From Wyeomyia smithii (Eukaryota; Arthropoda; Insecta; Diptera; Culicidae), in the NCBI RefSeq assembly GCF_029784165.1, contig NC_073694.1, positions 167,986,118 through 168,050,117 of the forward strand: 64,000 nt of DNA, in the 5' to 3' direction. A program made the position numbers and the translations under genes. Numbering within the stretch: position 1 is the stretch's first letter; every line of letters begins with the position of its first letter. Positions 35,533 to 47,001 of this stretch are shown here, one piece after another. The notes below the pieces were generated by a model, which was not told where the DNA came from, ran no database searches, and worked only from the letters and a program-made list of their open reading frames with translations.

Positions 35533-36684
35533 AGTAGAATACTTCTCTCAGGAAGTTCGGCTACATAGGGATGTGAAATGAAAATCTAAAACCGAAAAAT
35601 GTGAAAAATATGTCCAATTTCTAATGCTAAAATATCGGTTAATATTCGATGGATTTCCTTCGTTCTTGCAGCAATAGATTGGAAAATCTTCTAAGATTCT
35701 TCCCAAAAGAAGATAATTGTAATTTTATTATTCACACTATTGTACTTTTGAAAATCGTCAAGCCTTGTCAAAACGAAAAATTCGACCTCTGACTGGTCGT
35801 TATATGATTGCTTCCCAAGCACGGTCGACAAAATCGTATACCTTGCAATTGAAAACATGCTATTTGGCCTATATAAGAGCCTGTTTCAGCCGAAGCTGCT
35901 CATAATAGTTCTAGACAGCGACAACAGCAGTCGTCCTCCCTTAGCAGAAGCACTAGCAGTGCAGTGGATACCAGCGATGGCGGAAAGCGGCCACAGCTGT
36001 GGCGTAGCAATGGATAGCCCACTAGTTGCAGCGGATTCCAGCAACGATAGCGGCTAATGCAGTGAGGCACTTTAATGAAATGCAGTCTCTGTGCGATAGT
36101 GGGCACTAGTAAATGCATTCAATGAAAAGTTGACTTTTTTTGACAACACGTGAGCCGTCTAGTTTTGAGTGTTAAATCAGCTTTTCACTGTTTATTTTAT
36201 CACAAGGAATACTTTGTTCGCACTGTCAGTGATAACGCAAAGATGTAATCGGCATCTTATCCGATACTAAATTGAACCACAAATTGTCCTTGTCAGGATG
36301 AAATGAAAACCTGATGATTAAAGCGTTAATGTTTTCTCTTGAGTTTATTTACATTTTTAAATTTGTAAAAGTTATAAATTTTACTTTATTTCCGTGTCTC
36401 AGAACGCACTGAATTATCTTTTCCTTCAGTCATGAGCACGACATCCGAACAAATTTCATCTCAAAGTTTAAAAATTGTCAAGCCTCAACCATGACAAGCA
36501 ACTTACTATGTTATTGAAAATGGTCAATCCTTGTTGAAGCGTAAAATTCGATTGTTCTGATTAGTCAACGTTTATTTACTAGAAAGAAATGACTGACACG
36601 CAAGCAGCCGGGTTATCTTTCTTGTAAAAGTATTCTACTTCAATCTTGCGGTCGTGGCTTTGCACACAACCCTCCTGTTATTTT
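35532..36684. repeat. 1,153-bp interspersed repeat, copy 1
   Basis: Near-identical to 52528-53680: about four substitutions by eye. It begins with aagtagaatacttctctcag. The reverse complement of its first 13 bases recurs at 36628-36640 (aagtattctactt), 44 bases from the right end. It contains a strong core-promoter-like cctatataagagcctg at about 35868. No ORF worth keeping (the 66-codon ORF at 35857 is conserved only because the copies are recent). It could be a solo LTR or a non-autonomous DNA element; unresolved. Confidence 0.88.
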
Positions 36685-36784
36685 CTATTAATTTCCTATT
36701 TTTCTTTGAAGCAGTGAATGTAGGGATGAAGGTGGAAGAATGATTTAACTGAAAAATATGATATGAAAAACTTCGAAAAATATA

Positions 36785-36875
36785 GTTCAGCAGGTGAGAC
36801 TCGTACCCACATCTTCTAATCTCCGGTGAGATGCATTTTCGTTACATCACCGCAGAACGTCTAGCTTTCTTAAAA
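36785..36875 (-). ncRNA. Possible tRNA-derived relic
   Basis: The minus strand reads gtgggtacgagtctcacc, a poor B box (two mismatches to GGTTCGANTCC), preceded by a segment roughly where an A box would be. It looks like a decayed tRNA-like SINE head, not a functional tRNA: no cloverleaf can be closed by eye. Confidence 0.3.
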
Positions 36876-37816
36876 TCCTATTTTGTTTTGCTCAACCTCA
36901 CACTCTAGTAGTGAACCCCACTATAGAGTGAGAATGATGAAACAATAAACCGGTCACCAAACGATACTCTCTACTGAGTAAATGCGAGAAGTGAGAAAAG
37001 TGAGAGAGCAAAACGAAATAGAAGCTAGAGTTATAATACATACATAAGACGTAACACCCAGGAACAAATCTTACAAAAAATATTAAATAAAGTATTCGAA
37101 TAGTTTGGTATCAATTTCCACCAACAATAAACATAAGTCTATTAGTTTGATACACTGTTTTTAAGAAGGACCTCATAATAAATACACTTGCAGTTTCGGT
37201 TAATTCTCCATATTTTGGGCACTGATATTAGTTGTTATATGATGTTATGTTACGTCGTTACGATCTGCAGACACTCTCTTCCAACGAGGAACGGAGAAAC
37301 AACTGGAATTTTTCTGTGTCGGTGATTCCGAAAATTTTTGCGTGAGTTAGTGTTTTCAAGGTGGCGGAAAAAATAAAAACACTATTGAAATATACATACA
37401 AAACCTTCCAAATAAGCTTTATTTCTCTACATATCGTTAGAAAAGTGACCTTTCACGTTACAAAACTCACTTTCAATATTTCGTGGCCTGTCATTTGTGT
37501 TGTAAAACCATATTAATTCTTCGTGGTATGTTTACCACCAATTTTTCACGAGAAGAAGCTGGGCTAGCATTTCATGCTGCATTTTCGACGTTCGGCCTCG
37601 AATAAAAATCGGGTTTTAAGGGAATCGTTTTGATAATTTGCTGTTTCAAATCGTTTTAACCGACACGCTAGGTTAGATTTCCTCACGCAAAAGTTCAAGC
37701 TTCCATCATCCGATGTGTCCTCTCGAAACGCACATTAAATGCTCTGGCTTTTACACAAAACCCGAATTATTCCACCTAGTGGTGCAGAAACCTTTGTTAT
37801 ACTAACTACCTATTAC
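36876..37816. other. Intergenic, with one loose MITE end
   Basis: No gene. At 37031-37075, acataagac, gtaacac, ccaggaacaaatctta resembles the reverse complement of the right end of the MITEs at 20782/21150, so it is probably a degraded, inverted third copy. Confidence 0.5.
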
Positions 37817-38102
37817 CACAGACTAACAGACGTAACACTGGAACCTAGCTCCATCGCCACAAAAAACGAATAACAGTCATCGCGCGAGAACGCCGCCTGG
37901 GGCGCTGTCATGCAATTTCTCATACATGTTTTGTGGTTCCCTATTTGACACATGCAGTAACGCTAGCGCTGATGTCGAAATACATGACGCAGCGCGAACA
38001 CGGCAGCAGATGGTGCTAGTGTTACTGGCATAAAGTACTGGAATCATCCGAACGATGATTTTATTGAAAATTTGTTCGAAGTGTTATGTCTGTTAGTCTG
38101 TG
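37817..38102. mobile_element. 286-bp MITE with 23-bp TIRs and a 7-bp duplication
   Basis: The left end cacagactaacagacgtaac and the right end gttatgtctgttagtctgtg are inverted repeats with one mismatch in 23. CTATTAC at 37810-37816 and 38103-38109 is the apparent target duplication. It shares the gtaacactgg core with the MITE at 20782, so they may be distant relatives. Confidence 0.82.
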
Positions 38103-38109
38103 CTATTAC

Positions 38110-39700
38110 TTTATACTTATTAGACCAGTAAATCACAAATCGTATACCAACGTAAGTCCAATTACAATAATGAAAGAAACAAATTTAAAAGATAGTTTTC
38201 AGAGGGAGAACCAAATACGATCATTGAATTAAAGCTTGACGTGGGTTTGATAAATGTTATGGATGTTGTCACTGGAGTATATGAGTGTTATTTTTCGATC
38301 ACAAACCAATTTTAAAACGCTAGCTAGAAGCAACTCAAATTTTTTCTTGAAATAATCGAACGTGAGGAACAGTAGGTAACAATGATGCTGATTTTATACT
38401 AGAACAGCAAATATGTATGTTAGTTTAATGCAGTTCTTTTTTTAAATCCCCAAAATCCAGGTTTGAAAGGACCTAGCATTATGTATCAGCTTCTTATATT
38501 TTTAACGAATTAGAGCAAATTTCTACGAACCTGTTCTCGAAAAATTATAATTCAGAATTATACAGGAAAAAAGCTACTTATGAAAGTTGTCAATTTAATT
38601 CTATCTCAAATGCATTATCTGAAAATGAAGGTTTTTTACGACATTTGTGAATTTTGGATTTTCAGAGTGTAGTCGAGAACATTTTTCCTTTCGAAGGTCT
38701 AGGCTGTATAATAAAATTCGAAATGAAGACTTTATAAAACTTGCTGCGATAACGAGAGGAGGAATAACATGGTTATTCCTGATAACATGGTTATTCCTGG
38801 TTACTCTGATTGCACTTAGTCTTAAATTAGAAAGCAATATTTATATCTTACATGAGCATAGTGTATCATATCATAGAGATAAGTTTTTTTTTCACCTGCG
38901 CACACTAGTAAACGTGTATAGCCATGTACCATGTTTGCATCAGTTTCATCCAAACTGTAAATCATCGCATCTCGTTGTTCACAATTTCTCAAAACTTTTT
39001 CCTTATTTTGCCAATTACGTTCACCATCAATTGTAGATTCCTGGTCACGAGTAAAAAGTATATTCAGAACTGAATTTAAACATAGAACAAGTGTACAACT
39101 GAAAAGTTTTCCAGCTGTTCAAAATGTAGCATTGCAAACGGGTGGCACTAACATATTCGTACGTAAATAGGTCTATACATTTTTGGTAAAGCTTTTCAAA
39201 ATATCTGCATCGCTAATTTTGTTACATTTGAACACATTGAGATCAGATTTTGCTACAATGTTTGGCTCCCGAAAGCTGGAGAAGATTCTTATTCTTGAAT
39301 CTGGGTTCAACGGACAATTTAATATATAAATTTCAAAGAAAGTAAGTAATTCAAATTTTTAAGAAAAAGCTAAAGGGTAATTTTTTTACACTAGTCAAGA
39401 CGCACTACGAAGAGTTTAAAAATTATGCATTGTTGTCGATGATTGTTGTTTTCTTTTAAGGAATGAATAGCGACACAAAAAAAAAGGAATAGAAGGATAG
39501 AGAAGCAGAGAAAGCAGGGAGGTGAATGATCCAAAAAGTTAAATATCCCATGACTGAAATATACTTCGGTCGAATTTCTACAGTTCAAGCTGCCAATAAA
39601 AATTCGCACTTAGTATGATTTTTGAAGTACTCTAATGCGTTCATTTGAGCATGCGAACATCAAAATCGGAATATGCGTTCTGTAAAATGAGCGTTTATTT
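38110..39700. other. Intergenic, no gene seen
   Basis: A short imperfect tandem repeat (taacatggttattcctg twice) at about 38765-38805. The 129-codon ORF at 38647-39036 is AT-rich and unrecognised, and I do not support it as a gene. Confidence 0.5.
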
Positions 39701-40262
39701 TGTAATTTTTTTTGTTTCGATTCTGATATACTATACATATAAACAACATATTTACACATACATACATACAAGCACAAATACACATACATACAGAAATTGT
39801 TCAGTTCGTCGATCTGAGTCGATTGGTGTATAACACATGGCTCTCCATGCCATTCATTTTGCCTTAAAAGTTAAATATCTTATGTAAAAAATACTCTGAT
39901 CAATATTTTGAGAACTAAGCCACTAATCAAAAATCTACTCGGTAGCATTCTGGGGGAGCACAGTAGCTTTCGTTTGCGTATAAGATCATTAAAATCGGAT
40001 ATTGCGTTCTGTAAGAAAGGTGCGTTAGTTTTTTGCGGCACATACATACAGACAACATACATATACACACACACACATACATACACACACCTACACACAC
40101 ATACACACACACATACACACACACATACACACGAACAGACATTGCTCAGTTCGTCGAGCTGAGTCGAATGGTATATAAGGTTCGGCCCTCCGGGCCTTGG
40201 TTCTATTTTGCGTTTTTCGACCAATTTTATAACCTTTGTTTTGTATAACAAAGGTAAAAATG
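39700..40262 (+). repeat. Repeat with CA/ACAT microsatellite and conserved terminal motif, two copies
   Basis: Two units end alike. Each has an acat/aca microsatellite (39740-39795; 40040-40138), then a (t)tgttcagttcgtcga-type motif (39797; about 40141) followed by gagtcgatTggt, tataa and, in the second copy, a small ggccctccgggcc hairpin (about 40184). The same ending occurs at about 54186. This is a transposable-element 3' end common in mosquitoes by my recollection, family name unknown. The ORFs through the CA tract are artefacts. Confidence 0.65.
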
Positions 40263-41700
40263 TATTAAAAGGATAACGCAACAGTTGCGCAATGAATACA
40301 TTTACAAAGATTGAAATCAGAATATGTATAATACACACAAAATCGTAGTGTTTCGGTTGTCTTCGGTTTTGGGCAAACGATCAGTTTTGGGGCGCTCAAA
40401 AAACCGCTGGTTACTTTCGTGAGTCGGTGCGTATCGAAAGCTCGTGTATTCCTAATCACCGTCAGCAACCGAAACAGCCAACAGCGAGCCTCGTTGCAAC
40501 AGAATTTACTGACGCTGGTACCAGTAACGTGGAACCGAATGCTTATGAATAAAACCAGAATCGTTGTTAAATGCAAAATCTTTGGAACAAATCCAATGTT
40601 TTTTTAATTGTTATTGATTCGATGATGTTTTTAAATGACATGATAGTGAATCGGATTCATGATCAGCTCATATTTGCGTTAACCTAGTCAGCACCAAAAT
40701 TATCAGTATTGATTACTGCTTGAACTGCTTTAACGATAGAAACATTCTGGAAAATATTACCAATACCAGTACGAATCATAATGGCAATACTAGCACCCGT
40801 TAATACATCAAAAGTGTTTTGATTTTGAGCCATCCAATACATTGAACATTCGCTAGAGCACCACATACGTTATGAACAACACACATTCGTTGTACTGGTT
40901 CCGAAACAATACAGAAACTGCTCTAGAAAAACGCAATATTGATGTGGTTACGCACAGTCCAACTTTTACGTGCAAGATCAATTTCCCGAAAATTAACTGA
41001 TTTTACTTAGTCTTTCCGGCCTTACTCCTAGTAGAGTACAGCATCCATGTCCAATCCAAAGTTCTAAAAATGGTCTAACGGGACGGTTTTCGAAATTTTT
41101 TGATGCCAGATGGCTTAAAAATGCATCATCTGAGATCTGGCATCATCTGAAAAAAAAAAGAACAAAAACAAAAAAATCCTTGGGTGATTTTTCGGATTTT
41201 CTAAGGCCCAATTGAACACTTTGCGCCATCCCACTTTAAGTCCGATTGAGTCGAAATATTACACAGAGTGTTTTTTCGGTAGGGTGAACATTTTGTATAG
41301 TTTTGTTTTGAAATTTCCTGGTCATTTTTTACCCATACAAGGGATTGGCATAGTGAAAATGCTCACTTATTGTTCGTGAACTGGTATCTCACGCACAACT
41401 TTTAAAGAGCATTTTGATCACAATTTAAATGCTTTGCTAAAATCGATGCCAAAACTGCATTGCCCGACCACTATCTGTCAAACTTGAATGGGTGATGTCA
41501 CCGTGTGACGATCTATTCGGACCTACACCGAACTGGAACAAGCTCTGTTCAACCGGCCCGGTCCCCGGAGCCAACTTGTCGCTCCGATGTTAAACTTTAG
41601 TCTGGACCCGATTATACATAATAGCACTCCAAATGTTAACCACGCCCATCTAATGAATCATAACAGCGCACTTGGGCTTTCCTCTAATTGCTTTGTCTAA
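40263..41700. other. Intergenic, one unexplained small ORF
   Basis: No gene confidently seen. A 60-codon minus-strand ORF (40684-40866) has protein-like composition (see findings). Confidence 0.4.
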
Positions 41701-41710
41701 TACCAGCTTT

Positions 41711-41722
41711 AGATAAGTTATC
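41711..41722. promoter_or_regulatory. Paired GATA sites upstream of the protease gene
   Basis: agataagttatc holds GATA motifs on both strands about 75 bp before the start codon region's TATA-driven transcript. GATA factors drive fat-body and gut genes in Diptera; a role here is inference. Confidence 0.45.
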
Positions 41723-41757
41723 ATTGTTTGCAGGAATCACTCATCATCTCTCGCAGG

Positions 41758-41767
41758 TATATATAAG
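41758..41767 (+). promoter_or_regulatory. TATA box of the protease gene
   Basis: tatatataag lies 45 bp before the ATG at 41803. That leaves room for a start site near gcagtgatc (about 41781) and a very short 5' UTR. Confidence 0.7.
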
Positions 41768-41802
41768 GAAAACTCGTTAGCAGTGATCTCAAAGCTCACA
41801 AG

Positions 41803-43070
41803 ATGAACTGTCGGGGAAAAGGATCAGTTGTGTTTCTGGTTTTGGTCGCTTTTGCGTCCTCAGGAAGGGGTGGATACACTCCGGCTCCACGGTAGGCAAA
41901 AATCATAACCTTAATTGTTGGATTGTTTTTTCAAAATTTGTACTTCTTCGCAGAACAAAAGTGGTTTCCCCCGGGCAAACTATGCCATTTGGATTGCATG
42001 GAACTAACGTGTATGTTACTCGTACTATCCTAGCGGGAGGAACAGTTGCAGATGTGACGGAATTTCCCTGGTTGGCGATGCTGTTCTATGAAAATAGTAA
42101 GTTAACATAGTTTAAAATATTCAAATAATGTTTTTTTTTCTGTATTTAAAGAAAAGTTTTTTACATACAACTGCGCTGGGTCACTGGTGAGTAATACTTT
42201 TGTCCTCACTGCTGCTCACTGCGTGAAAGGTCCGGAGTATGACATTGCAGGTCCACTGTAAGTATAAACTATCAAACTTACCAACCTGAATAAATTGGTT
42301 TAATTTTATTCTGTAAAGAAAAATGGTACGTCTAGGAGAATTCGATGTGCTGAGTGAACCAGACTGTATGGTCTCCTCGCGAAACAAAATCATCTGTAGT
42401 CCAGGTAAATTCGACACCATTCCCAGAAGTATTCGAGTTCATCCTAGCTACCGAGTTGGGGACTCGAATCACCGCCATGATATTGCGCTCATACAGCTCG
42501 CTTCGAGTCCCCCGCTGTCCCGATTTCTTCGACCGATTAACTTGCCATCGGGTAATTCACGGCAAGATCGGCTGAGCACTGGTAGTAACCTCACTGTTAC
42601 AGGTTGGAGCCGCACAGAGCTCTGTAAGTCTAGTTTGTTTCTGCTCTCTGCCATCGTGATAACCTGAGATGATAACTATTCTTCCAACAGTCGTTCAACA
42701 GATGGGAGTAACGGCTTCCAGTTCAGCCAAAATGAAAGTCGATCTACCCTATGTAGATCTGAAGGTTTGTGGCAATACCTATAGAAGTCAAAGCATGCAG
42801 CTTGCCGCAGGACAATTATGCGCTGGTGGTCGCGGCGGGAAGAACGCCTGCGGTGGTCACAGTGGTTCTCCATTGATGTACGTTGACAATCGCAAGACTG
42901 TAACACTACTAGGCGTCGTCTCGTATGAAGTGGATGAATGTGGAATTGAAGGGTTTCCTGGAATCTACACCGATGTGCGTTATTACTTAGGCTGGATACG
43001 GCAGAATATGGCACCGCCTACGCGTCGTCCGGGGCAAAATCAGGCTCCTTTCAGGCCATCATCTTTATGA
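41803..43070 (+). CDS. Secreted trypsin-fold serine protease homologue, Easter-like, no clip domain
   Basis: Five exons with GT-AG introns: 41803-41891, 41954-42096, 42152-42257, 42319-42623 and 42691-43070, giving 340 residues. There is an N-terminal signal peptide (hydrophobic VVFLVLVAFA), a short pro-region, then a chymotrypsin fold. The triad is present: H100 (LTAAHC), D167 (HDIALIQL), S272. Disulfide cysteines typical of the insect Easter group are kept (C85/C101, C129/C139, C241/C258, C268 with the SYEVDEC cysteine). Oddities: the active-site motif is GHSGSP, so Asp194 (chymotrypsin numbering) is His; position 189 is Asn; Gly197 is Ser. The activation site is R53-TILAGG instead of R-IVGG. 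Asp194 pairs with the new N-terminus on activation, so normal zymogen activation looks impossible. Family members act in Toll/melanization or dorsal-ventral cascades; its own role is unknown. The transcript ends near aataaa at 43142. Confidence 0.88.
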
Positions 43071-43141
43071 GGCTGTTGTTACACAATCAAGTAGCATTTT
43101 TAGTTTTATTAGTATTTGTAAGGGTATTATAAAATCATATC

Positions 43142-43147
43142 AATAAA
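43142..43147 (+). terminator. Polyadenylation signal of the protease gene
   Basis: aataaa 72 bp after the stop codon, followed by a T/G-rich stretch. Confidence 0.7.
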
Positions 43148-43528
43148 ACTCTGGTGAAGGTATTTTTGTTTTTGTTCCTTTCAATTTAACGCCGTGCAAA
43201 CCAAAATCTGCTTTTGAAAACAATATTTTTCGTGCTATTTTCTCTGAACGTTTGCCGAGTCCCCTAGAGAAAGCTTCGCCCAGGGTAAAACAAAAATTGG
43301 ATAAGTAAAAATAAGTCTAAGTAAGAAGGCTTCATTTATCAAAGTTAGATATTTATTTACTGCCATGATAACCGAAATTGTGTCAACTTTTACCGTTCAG
43401 ATTTACAGACGTTCCAGATTAACCTCCTTGTGCAATATTGTGTTCTTATTGCTCATTATTCAACTAAAAAGAAACTGTTGGCGACGATATTTGTTATCTA
43501 GCTACTTCTATTTGAATACAAAGTGTTA
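43148..43528. other. Intergenic, nothing seen
   Basis: AT-rich spacer between the protease gene and the LTR element's target duplication. Confidence 0.5.
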
Positions 43529-43533
43529 CGATC

Positions 43534-43652
43534 TGTGTTGATGTTGCCTTTGGTCTGAGAGTTATATATCTATGTAAGATCTATGGTAAGAGTATATATA
43601 GAAGATGGCCAATTACTCGGATGTGTTTGTTCATTTTGTATTTTGGAATACA
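43534..43652 (+). repeat. 5' LTR of the gypsy element
   Basis: Matches the 3' LTR through ggtctgagag, tatctatgtaagatctatgg, tatatagaagatgg and tgtgtttgttcattttgta. The right edge is set by comparison with the 3' LTR and is good to a few bases. Confidence 0.85.
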
Positions 43653-44279
43653 TTTGTATTTTGGATTGGGATATCAGAATATTGTTAGGGATATTATATC
43701 GTAGATTGATTTCTTGGCAAGTAAAGGTAAGTAATTTTTGGATATGAAGATATGAATTTAAAGGATTATTTTTGATATTTTGGTTAGCGTTTGGTGTGCA
43801 GATCGATTGAGCAAGTGTGACAGAGAGGGAAGTATTCGACTGCCGTAGAAGACGGTGCGAAAAGGAAGATTAGCTGCCACGGCAAGGAAGTGGTGAGAAT
43901 TTACGACTATAGAGAGCGGGATTCCTGCCACGTCAAGAGAGTGGAAAATTTGTGCTACCGCGCGAGAGAGCAGATCACTACCGTGCCAGAAAACGGTGTT
44001 GCTACCGTGACTTGACAGCAGGAATTGCTACCACGGCTAAAGAGTGATGATCGATGATTGTTGCTACCGCAGTGCGAGAGCGGGTTTGATACGTTGCTAC
44101 CGCGCCTTGACAGCGGAGATTGTTTACATTGTGAGGTGCTCAGATGAAATAGAATTACGTCGTAATCGTAATCAACTCTGAGATTTGATTTGATTTTGTG
44201 CTTTCGAGGTAAATAATGTTGATTCATTTCGTTTGGTATCGAAATCAAACAGATTGCTCTCATAAGGATGGAAAATCGA

Positions 44280-45140
44280 GTGTTTGCAAACTTGCCGGCA
44301 TTTTCGTGCGCTGATATACCATAGACGGATCGCAGCCAAATCAAAAGTGGATAGTTTAGAAGCGTGGTTTTAAGATTTGCCGCCGGGCATCGAAGGTCAA
44401 TGATGCAACGCAAAAGAAAGATTTGCTCTTGGCTCACGGTAGTTTCGAATTGCAAAAGATGCTGACAAGGACACGAATACAGACCCTTACAAAGTTGCCG
44501 TGGACAACATGGATACATATTTTGTCCCTCAGCGGCATGAGGCACATGAGCGTTATGTGTTCTGGGCCCTAAAACCAGAACATGGCGGGAGTTTGACAAA
44601 GTTCTTGATGAAGACCCAAACGCACGCATCTAAGTGCAATTTTGGTAAAACTTCCACCGACAGTTCTGCAATAGCTGTAGTGGACAAGATGCTTCAGGTC
44701 GTACCTGTTTCGCTCCGTGGAAAACTGTTTCTCGTAACGAATCTGGACCTGGAAGAAGTTGTCAAGCAGGTGAATGCATTTGAAACTTCTCGCTCAGCTA
44801 GCGAACAGATAAGCGATCAATCAACTTTACCAGCAGTATGAAAGAATCCGGAATTTGTGCAACGCGTTAAGGGACTCCGCAAATTCTGTGGATAGACTCA
44901 CGTTCCAGGTCATTGTCCAGTGTGGAATAAAACGTGTTCCAATCGTAACAAGCTGGGGCATTTTCGAGAAGTCTGTTACAGTTGCATAGGACAATCAGGA
45001 AATCCTACTAGCTCTTCCCAGAAGGCAACATTTAAGCAAACTGTTAAACGGAACCACTCCCAAGCTTTCCAATCGCACATCGTTCGGAAAACCACCACAA
45101 CAACCGCCTTATCCTACTCGACAGGTGCATGCGATTGGTG
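44280..45140 (+). pseudogene. gypsy gag remnant
   Basis: The 44500-44841 ORF carries LDxYF-like (MDTYFVPQRHEAHERYVFW), an AKCNFG-type block (ASKCNFGKTST), and a LTLEEA-like stretch (LDLEEVVKQVNAFE), as in Mag-type gag. About 44880-44970 gives a degraded pair of zinc knuckles (HVPGHCPVWNKTC, then NKLGHFREVC). Split between frames; not translatable as one protein. Confidence 0.7.
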
Positions 45141-45219
45141 ACGAACAAGAAGAAGAACCTACGGAATTGGTAGAAATGGTGTCGTCGGTGAGTGATTCAG
45201 ATGAGCTGGTATGAGCTAA

Positions 45220-45370
45220 AGTTGAAGGTGTCATCGTCGAAATGCAGATAGATTCTAGTGTTTTTTCGAATATCATCGACGACAAGACCTGGGGAATGAT
45301 GCTGAGGAATAGAGTACAGACGTTGACTAGGAATGATCAGGCGTACAAAAAGTTCAATGCATAAGCACAG
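45220..45370 (+). pseudogene. gypsy aspartic protease remnant
   Basis: Reads VEMQIDSSVFSNIIDDKTW. The catalytic D(S/T)G triplet is DSS here, so the site is lost. Short fragment in a broken frame. Confidence 0.6.
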
Positions 45371-45636
45371 AAAGATTGCCCAATAATGATAGGGACGAAG
45401 AATTAAAAAACGAACGCACGTTTTTACATTGTGAAAGATGGACCACAGCTTCTGCTAGGCAAGCAAACGGCAAGGCTTCTAGGAATTTTGATAATCGGAC
45501 TTCCTAGCCAATATGAACAGGTACGGAGCATTGGCACTATGTGCCAATTCCCCAAGATCCATGGTGTGAAGATACATATTCCAATCGATAAATCTGTCAG
45601 CCAGTTGTTCAACGCTTTCGGCGACTTCCATTCGCT

Positions 45637-46480
45637 ACTTTGAAACGTGTGGAAGATAAGCTCAAGAAACTGCTCACAAAGGACATAATTGAAAAGGTGG
45701 CCAAGCCCAGCCGGTGGGTTCCACCGATATAGTCGTGGTAATTAAGGACAGCGGGGAAATTCGATTGGGTATCGATATGAAGCAGGTAAAAAAGCGGTCT
45801 CACGGGAGACGCACCCACTACCAACAATTGAGGATGTTCGATGGATGCTAAATGGTGCAGTCTATTTCTCCAGACTTGAAATCAAGGACGCATTTCATGA
45901 GCTGGAGATTGGCGAAGAAAGTAAACCGCTAACTTCTCTTATCACTCATGAAGGTAAGATAAAACTAACAGAAAATGATAAAATCTTAGACCAAGGTCTC
46001 TTCCATTATAAGATGCTAGTCTTTGGAATATCTTGTGCACCAGAGATTTTTCTGAAGATTATTGAGCAAATTTTGCCGGATTGTGGTCATTCTATTAATT
46101 TCATTGACGATATAAACGTTGTGGGCAGAACTGAACAGGAGCATAATGCAGCACTTAGAAAAGTGTCTGACAAACTTCGTGTTTATGGGGTTAAGCTCAA
46201 TCACGCAACATGTGCATTCAAATTGACTGAGATAGACTTCCTCGGCCACAGGTTCAGCAAATACGGAATGACTCCTTCACCAGCAGCTTTGCATAGCTTC
46301 CGAGCTCCAACTACCTGCGAGGAAGTCAGAAGTTTTCTAGGCCTCGTTGAATACGTTGGGGCGTTTATTCCGAACTTTGCCACCATTCCATTTCCTCTCA
46401 GAGAGCTTACGAAAAACAAAGCTGGTTTACAATGGAACTTGGAAGATCAGCTTATGACGAGTTTTCAAATTCATTTGTGA
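45637..46480 (+). pseudogene. gypsy reverse transcriptase remnant
   Basis: The N-terminal part (DKLKKLLTKDIIEKV, then SRWVPP) lies before the main ORF at 45845-46480 in another frame. The main ORF has FSRLEIKDAFHELEI (motif A), FGISCAPEIF (B) and FIDDINVVG, equivalent to the YxDD active site with F in the first place. FLGHRFSKYGMTPSP and RSFLGLVEYVGAFIPNFA lead to the connection domain. Frameshifts before and after the ORF break the polyprotein. Confidence 0.85.
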
Positions 46481-46499
46481 TGTAAACCAACTTGTACAT

Positions 46500-46998
46500 T
46501 TGCAGAGTTGCTTCTCCGGTAGGACTCGGAGCAGTCCTTTTGCAGTTTTTAGAAGGATCGCCGTGAGTTGTTTCGTTTGCTAGTAAGAGTCTGACTGAAA
46601 CAGACCGTCGATATGCTCAGACGGAGAAGGATACTTTGGCCTTAGTATGGGCAGTCGAACGGTTTCAGATTTACCTCGTGGGCATCAGGTTTGAATTGGA
46701 AACCGATAATAAATCCCTCGAGGCCATATTTCCGCCAGATTCTTCACTATGTTTAGGTGTAGAACGTTGGGTTCTTAGGCTTCAAACGTTTAGTTTCGTT
46801 GTAGTATACCGTAAAGGTAAGTCGAACATTGCCGACCCTCTGTCACGCCTCGCTCAAACACCAAACGAACCATTCGATCTAGATTGCGAGATTTACATAC
46901 GTGATGTGCTGGAATTGGAAGCAGTAGATATTGAGGAGTTTGAGAAGGCATCTTGTAAGGACCCTGAGCTTAGTGAGTTACGTGAGTACCTGGATTGA
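46500..46998 (+). pseudogene. gypsy RNase H remnant
   Basis: YAQTEKDTLALVWAVERFQ and FELETDNKSLEAIF mark the RNase H core, followed by QTFSFVVVYRKGKSNIADP and the linker. A TGA at 46996-46998 separates it from the integrase ORF, which is in the same frame. The segment before 46620 has stops. Confidence 0.85.
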
Positions 46999-47001
46999 GG
47001 A

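Noticed and set aside
35857..36057. 66-codon ORF conserved between the two 1,153-bp repeats (also 52853-53053)
   Set aside because: Identity reflects the recent copying of the whole repeat; no start context or family, and an ORF of equal length overlaps on the other strand.
36785..36875. Functional tRNA gene
   Set aside because: The B box has two mismatches and no cloverleaf arms pair, so it is kept only as a weak tRNA-like relic.
39880..40338. 152- and 84-codon ORFs through the CA microsatellite
   Set aside because: Made of dipeptide runs encoded by CA repeats; not a protein gene.
43955..44629. 224-codon minus-strand ORF
   Set aside because: Antisense to the gypsy leader and gag region; gag motifs are on the plus strand.
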